A DNA stretch of 34,736 nucleotides from NCBI RefSeq assembly GCF_025602895.1, contig NW_026516475.1, positions 1-34,736 of the forward strand. The letters run 5' to 3'. The position numbers and the translations under genes are program-made. Shown in pieces: positions 30,501 to 34,736 of this stretch. The notes below the pieces were generated by a model. That model searched no databases. It was not told where the DNA came from and saw only the letters and a program-made list of their open reading frames with translations. How positions within the stretch are numbered: the stretch's first letter is position 1; each line of letters begins with the position of its first letter. This DNA comes from Polychytrium aggregatum (Eukaryota > Chytridiomycota > Chytridiomycetes > Polychytriales).

Positions 30501-33368
30501 GCCAGCACATACCTTCGCTGCCACTGCGGGCTTTGCGAGTCACATGGGATTGCTCTAGGTCCTCGGTTGACTTTTGATCTTCATTTGAATCGGCGCCGTG
30601 TATCCCTTGGCTTGCTGCCGATGCACTCTTCATGATGCCCTGCGCTTTAAATCCAGCGGATGACTGGCTTTCCTTGTCTCTGGCACTAGCACTAGCACTA
30701 GCACTGGTGCTGCCTTCGGATGGCTCTCGGCTCTCGGCCCGTCGCTTTGGCGTCACCGGCCGAGGAATCGTGGCGCTTATCTTGGCACTCTTCATTTCAA
30801 ACATCTGGGCTGCATTCTTGACCGATAACTGCCCACCAAGCCCGATTGCTACATTCTCTCCGTCAGATGTGAGAGCCTCTGAGGCGTTGGGCTGGTGTTT
30901 TTGTCTTGGTCTTCCGTCGGTCCGTGCGACTCGACTGAGCGGATGGCCTTGTTTGATGTGGCCTCCCGCTCCTTGGCCATGTACAAATGTATTTGCTCAT
31001 CAGGTAGCTGCCGAAGCTTGGAGGGCTTGATGTTGCCTTCGGTGGTGGTATTCGGTAAGACATTGGATGATGCTTTGCCCGCTGGCTTGGTTGCACTAGT
31101 GGGATTGAATGGACTTCGGAGCCCGCTGGTTTCGGCTGGCGCATCCTTGTGCTGAGCGATCGTGCCCTTGGGTGGACTCTCGCCACTTGTCTCGACTTTG
31201 CCAGGCTCGATATGCGAAAGCAAGTGATGTGCCAACGCAACGTACTCGTTGAGGACATCGTCTCTGCCCAGCGACTCCTGTTGGCTTTGTGAGCCGGAAT
31301 TCAGTCGTGACCGCATTGCGACATCGTGCTTGGATGCGTCGGAATGGGAATCCGTCGGAGGTGTTTCCAGACCGGCGAGACGATACAAACTGCTCATCGA
31401 TCCAACCCCATGCACCACTGGCATATCGCTGATCTGAGCCGGAACGATCGACTCTTGGCTTGGCCGCTCGGTTCCAACTGAATGACCGCTGGACGCTGGC
31501 GCTGGCGCTGCCGACCGGCGCGGAGAACCGACCTGGCGCCTGAGACCATCGGCGACAGCTCGGTTGTCTTCAGCTCGAGACGCCGCGCTGCTATCCAAGT
31601 TGAGCGACGTCTCGCTGTGGGCCTCCTGCGAAACAGCCAAAAGCAATTGGCAATTAGGGAGGGCCTGATCTGTCATTTCCGAAATGCCGCTGGGTTTCTT
31701 GGGAATCATTGCAAGGATAAGCAAGGGAGGCCTGCGGGCGATCCGGAAAGTCACTCGATGGGCGGTGGACTCGGCAGGCACCCAACGTACCTTGGACGGT
31801 GAAAGTCGCTCAAAGTCACCTGTGACATTTGTTGCGGACCGCGGCATAGCGACCTTTTGCTTGAGCTCGTGATGAAAGAGTTGCTGGATATGCTGCAGCT
31901 GTTCGTGAAAGTCGTGATGGGTGTGTTCGTGCCTTGTCGGGTCCGGGGTGACCGGGCTAGGTGTCGACGGTGGAACGAGCCGGTTGCCGTGGGAGCCAAC
32001 GACGTCCGTCGAGTCTGCAGCAAGATGCGGAGTCGATTCAAAGTGTGCCTCGATGCTAATGTTGTGCGTGGGCGAGGAAGCCTTGGATTCGGAAAGTAGA
32101 CTCTCGATGCTCTTGGCCTTGCCCAGCTCTCCCTCCCCTTTGGCCGGCGGGTTCTTGGAGAGCTTGCGCTGTGCCTGCTCCGAGTCCTCCACCTTGGAAG
32201 TGCGCGAATAGAACGACGAGAACAGCGCCGGGCCATGTCGACCGAGTCGAGCTTCTCCTTGGATCCCTGCTACTGTCGAGCTTTTCCTTGGAGCCCTTGC
32301 TGTTGTCGAGCTTTTCCTTGGAGCCTTTACTACTTTCGCGCTTCTCCTTGAGCTTACTACTGGAGCCTTCGACTTTGTCCCTGGGCTTGGGCTCGTCTTT
32401 GCTCCGGATGCTCCTGGGTGAAGACTTTTCCGACCCCGAGGCAGAGTGGCCCTTCTTATCCCAGAACCACGGGAGATGGTGCGACTTGGACTCGGTCTCG
32501 CTGGCAGAGGACTTGAGGACGTGCTCTTGCACGAGCTGGCGGCCTTGCTGTCCTTTTGCTTCATCTGTTCTTGGAACTGCTTGATCGGAACCAGCTCAAC
32601 GCCGCTGGCGAGGAACTTTGGCGAGGCCTGCGCCAGCGGTGGATGGGGCTTCACTGGCTGTTCTGGGGGAGCTGGAAGATTGACGCTCCTGAGAAACACC
32701 GACCCAGGACTCTGCAGTATGGGCGACTCGACCACGGGCCCGTCGGGGTCTGTGGGCTCCCACCACTCGTTTTGCGGCCACCGCTGGTCGAGATCGGCGG
32801 CGCTGCCGACAAGGCTCTCGGAATCCATATCGATGTCGACGCCGTCGTCGTCGTCGTCGTCGGGCACCGGGACCCCGCTCAAGATGCGCGAAATAGACTC
32901 CATCGTGACGGTGCCGTCGTCCTCCATGACCGAGGACATGGCCTCGACCTTTCTCGCCTTGTCGAGGTAGTTGGTGACCGAGACTCGCACAACCGTGAGG
33001 ATTTTGAGGGTGTTGAAAGGGAAGTTGACCTCATGGCTCCGGAGGTCGGTGCAGCCCGTGACGACGTCGGCAATGATGTCGCTGAGAGTCTCGACAAAAG
33101 GGTTGATGTCGGTCTGGAAACCGCCTATCTGCTCCTCGAGCTGAAAGCACTCTTCTTGGATAGTGGCCCATTGCTCCGCCAGGGTGGTGCCGGCGTGTGG
33201 ATGCCGATAGGCCGTTCCCACGTTCACCAGCCGTGTCGAGCCCGCCGACTGGCCCGCGTGGATGCGGCAAATGTCCTGAAAAATCTGAACCAGAACCTGA
33301 GCGTCCTGGGCGATCCTGTCGGGCAGCGAGCCCGCAGGGCCGGCCAGAGGCGGCGGCGGACGGAACAT
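27598..33368 (-). CDS. Large FHA-domain protein with coiled coil; several frame breaks
   Basis: Seven exons are proposed: 33368-31791, 31625-30513, 30345-29543, 29145-28974, 28783-28695, 28462-28166, 28036-27598, about 1,490 aa. The start is the first ATG of the open frame; an upstream exon is possible. The N-terminal ~150 residues look folded and helical (LEEQIGGFQTDINPFVETL). A long Ser/Lys-rich region follows, with GSKEKLD repeats. An FHA domain spans exons 3-4: FTLGRHNANN, VVSRVHLQIWEKDGR, then DMGSNAGTFHNGTRIS and GDYIQLG. FHA domains bind phosphothreonine. Then come a short coiled coil (ALLKRLANETKKKEEEM) and an unrecognised C-terminal domain of about 190 residues. Single-base frame breaks are inferred near 32555, 32266, 32231, 30900 and 29046. 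The exon 4 donor (AGAGC|GTAAGT) does not phase cleanly with exon 5. Uniting both halves as one gene is inference. Confidence 0.6.
31626..31790 (-). other. Stop-free intron of 165 bases in the FHA gene
   Basis: The donor AAG|GTACGT and acceptor TTTCGCAG|GAG fit consensus. The length is a multiple of three and no stop occurs, so the reading frame also runs straight through. The encoded 55 residues (RWVPAESTAHRV...) differ in composition from their hydrophilic surroundings, which favours removal. Confidence 0.65.
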
Positions 33369-34167
33369 GCTCGGCAGCGAAAAGCAGCAAGCTTGGGCCT
33401 TGGAGATGTGAATCGATGCTTGCGCGGTACTGGAAGAGACGGCCTTCTTGGCAAAGTCAAGGTTGCGGGCGGCTCAGCCATAGTGTTAAGCGAGTACCCA
33501 ATCACCGCTGCTGACGACATTCATTGTTTTGTTTGGCAAAGATGCCGGCCAGGCCACCGCACCCAACGAACGACCATCGGAAGCTGATTGCATCGGTTGC
33601 AACAACAGCGGCAACAACAGCGGCAACAACAGCGGCAACGCAGTCAGCCCTGCTCACATCGTGCCCCAGCTTGCGCGACTGAGATGGCCATGAGAACGAC
33701 CGCTGGTTGGCCGGATCAAGGCTATCAAGTGTCAAGCACATCCGTCTGGTGAGGGAGGCATATTGGGACATCCCAGCAGGGCCCTGAACGCATTCGGATG
33801 AATAGTGGCCCAGGCCAGACATGCCAGTCGGCATCAGACAGACACTAGCGAGGCGAGCCCGTCGCATGCAGTTGACTGTTTGTCGACTGTTTGTCGACTG
33901 TTTGTCGGCGGTGGAAGGTGGCCCAAGAAGGTTTTGGAGCGACACCTGGCTTGTAGTGTGTTTGGACATGAACCCAGACCAAGGCAAATATTTCCGCTGG
34001 CATGGTCGAAGCGACCGAGTCGACTTTTCGCTGGAGATGGCGCAGAATATTCCGGCAGACAGCACAGGGGGTCTTTAAGGACCGGGAGTCGCCCATCGAG
34101 GAGCCCCATCATCAGCACCTCCAACCAGGCATCCTCGCTTCGTGAACCACTCGATCCTCAAGAAACC
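33369..34167. promoter_or_regulatory. Shared divergent promoter, FHA gene / secreted protein gene
   Basis: It contains a GGCAACAACAGC array (about 33600-33640) and three copies of TGTTTGTCGACT (about 33876-33908). No gene, TATA box or RNA seen. Confidence 0.5.
33600..33640. repeat. (AACAACAGCGGC)n short array
   Basis: Three to four 12-base copies about 235 bases upstream of the FHA gene start. Confidence 0.9.
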
Positions 34168-34736
34168 ATGCTCCTTCTGGCACCCGCTGTCCTCACCCTC
34201 CTCGGTGCTGCCACGGCGACAAGACTCCCGCATCAAGCCAGCAACTCCCATGGCTTGGCCAAGCGTGCCACCCTCCAGATTCCTCCTCCGATGCCTGCTC
34301 GTGAGTTGTGCGGGAGATGTCGTTCCTCGGGATGTCTCACCATCGCATCTGATCCACCTCGCTGTTGTCTCATCGCATCCGATCTGCATCCAATCGACCA
34401 GAGTGGCCCTCGATCGACCAGACCAACTTCATCACCGGCAATCTGCTGACCGATCCTCTTGTGCAAGAGTGAGTCGCTGTCGCTGTGCTGTCTCGCAGCA
34501 GTGTGCCAATGCGGTGTGGTGCGGTGCGGTGTGTGGGTGCGGTGCGGTGTGGTGTGAGTGCGGGTGATCTGGTGTGGGAAACATGACATGATGTGATCTG
34601 GTAGTGATGCGGTGACTTGCTTGCCGTCACCCTGTATCCCACACCCATCTCTGTTCTCCTGTTCCGTCATTTGGTTCTCTCTCCATCGGGCCGATTCGAG
34701 TTGCTAACCGGACTGTGATTGCGATTGCGATTGCGA
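34168..34736 (+). CDS. Secreted protein, 5' exons only (cut by window edge)
   Basis: Exon 1 is 34168-34300 and exon 2 is 34402-34468, joined in phase. Intron 2 starts at 34469 (GTGAGT) and runs to the window end. The first 17 residues (MLLLAPAVLTLLGAATA) are a clear signal peptide. A KR pair follows (HGLAKRATLQ), a possible Kex2 site. Exon 2 reads QWPSIDQTNFITGNLLTDPL. That resembles the linker before the catalytic domain in fungal chitin/polysaccharide deacetylases, but the catalytic region is outside the window, so this identity is a guess. Confidence 0.6.
34511..34558 (+). repeat. GCGGTGTGGT repeat in intron of the last gene
   Basis: An irregular G/T/C-rich array follows the donor at 34469, matching the pattern of G/T-rich arrays at intron starts seen in TTLL9. 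The window ends in another short repeat (GATTGC, three copies). Confidence 0.8.

Noticed and set aside
30313..30804. Separate gene starting at MFEMKSAK (30804)
   Set aside because: Only 44 bases would separate it from the preceding stop, and one base in an A5 run makes the two frames continuous.
33502..34065. Open frame of 187 codons on the minus strand upstream of the FHA gene
   Set aside because: No domain or splice junction supports it, and it lies in the divergent promoter.

Overview
This is nuclear DNA from a GC-rich, intron-rich fungus. Introns are short (about 110-370 bases), almost all GT-AG, and several genes are typically fungal or eukaryotic: ATG18, VTC1, a Pcl-type cyclin, COQ3 and a GPI-anchored GH16 glucanase. 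A TTLL9-type tubulin polyglutamylase, an enzyme of axonemal microtubules, points to a flagellated (zoosporic) early-diverging lineage such as a chytrid. That placement is inference; no rRNA or marker gene is present.

Layout, left to right. 226-1815 (-): a two-exon protein with a GNAT-like acetyltransferase segment. It is divergently paired with COQ3 (2625-4209, +), the ubiquinone O-methyltransferase. Then come ATG18 (4852-7545, +; seven exons, one GC-AG intron) and VTC1 (8638-9537, +), which lies between two near-identical ~212-base inverted repeats. Next are a one-domain arrestin-like protein (10565-11422, -) and a mitochondrial-type helical-repeat protein (12144-15046, -). The TTLL9-like gene (16617-20855, +) has eight exons and introns filled with tandem arrays. 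A secreted GPI-anchored GH16 (21176-22669, -) is divergently paired with a cyclin-box protein (24388-26539, +). A large seven-exon FHA-domain gene (27598-33368, -) is interrupted by several single-base frame breaks. Finally, the first two exons of a secreted protein (34168 to the window end, +) are cut by the window edge.

There is no operon-like organisation and no obvious shared pathway. VTC1 (polyphosphate), ATG18 (vacuole/autophagy) and a Pho85-type cyclin are all linked to vacuolar or phosphate biology in yeast, but here this is only proximity. The most unusual features are the density and placement of minisatellites. They fill TTLL9 introns with G/T-rich arrays near some donors and C/A/T-rich arrays near acceptors, form splice sites themselves, encode low-complexity protein segments, and sit in shared promoters. 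Exon joins were accepted only when splice signals, reading phase and protein continuity agreed. For COQ3, ATG18, VTC1, TTLL9, GH16, the arrestin-like gene and the cyclin the exon sums divide exactly by three.
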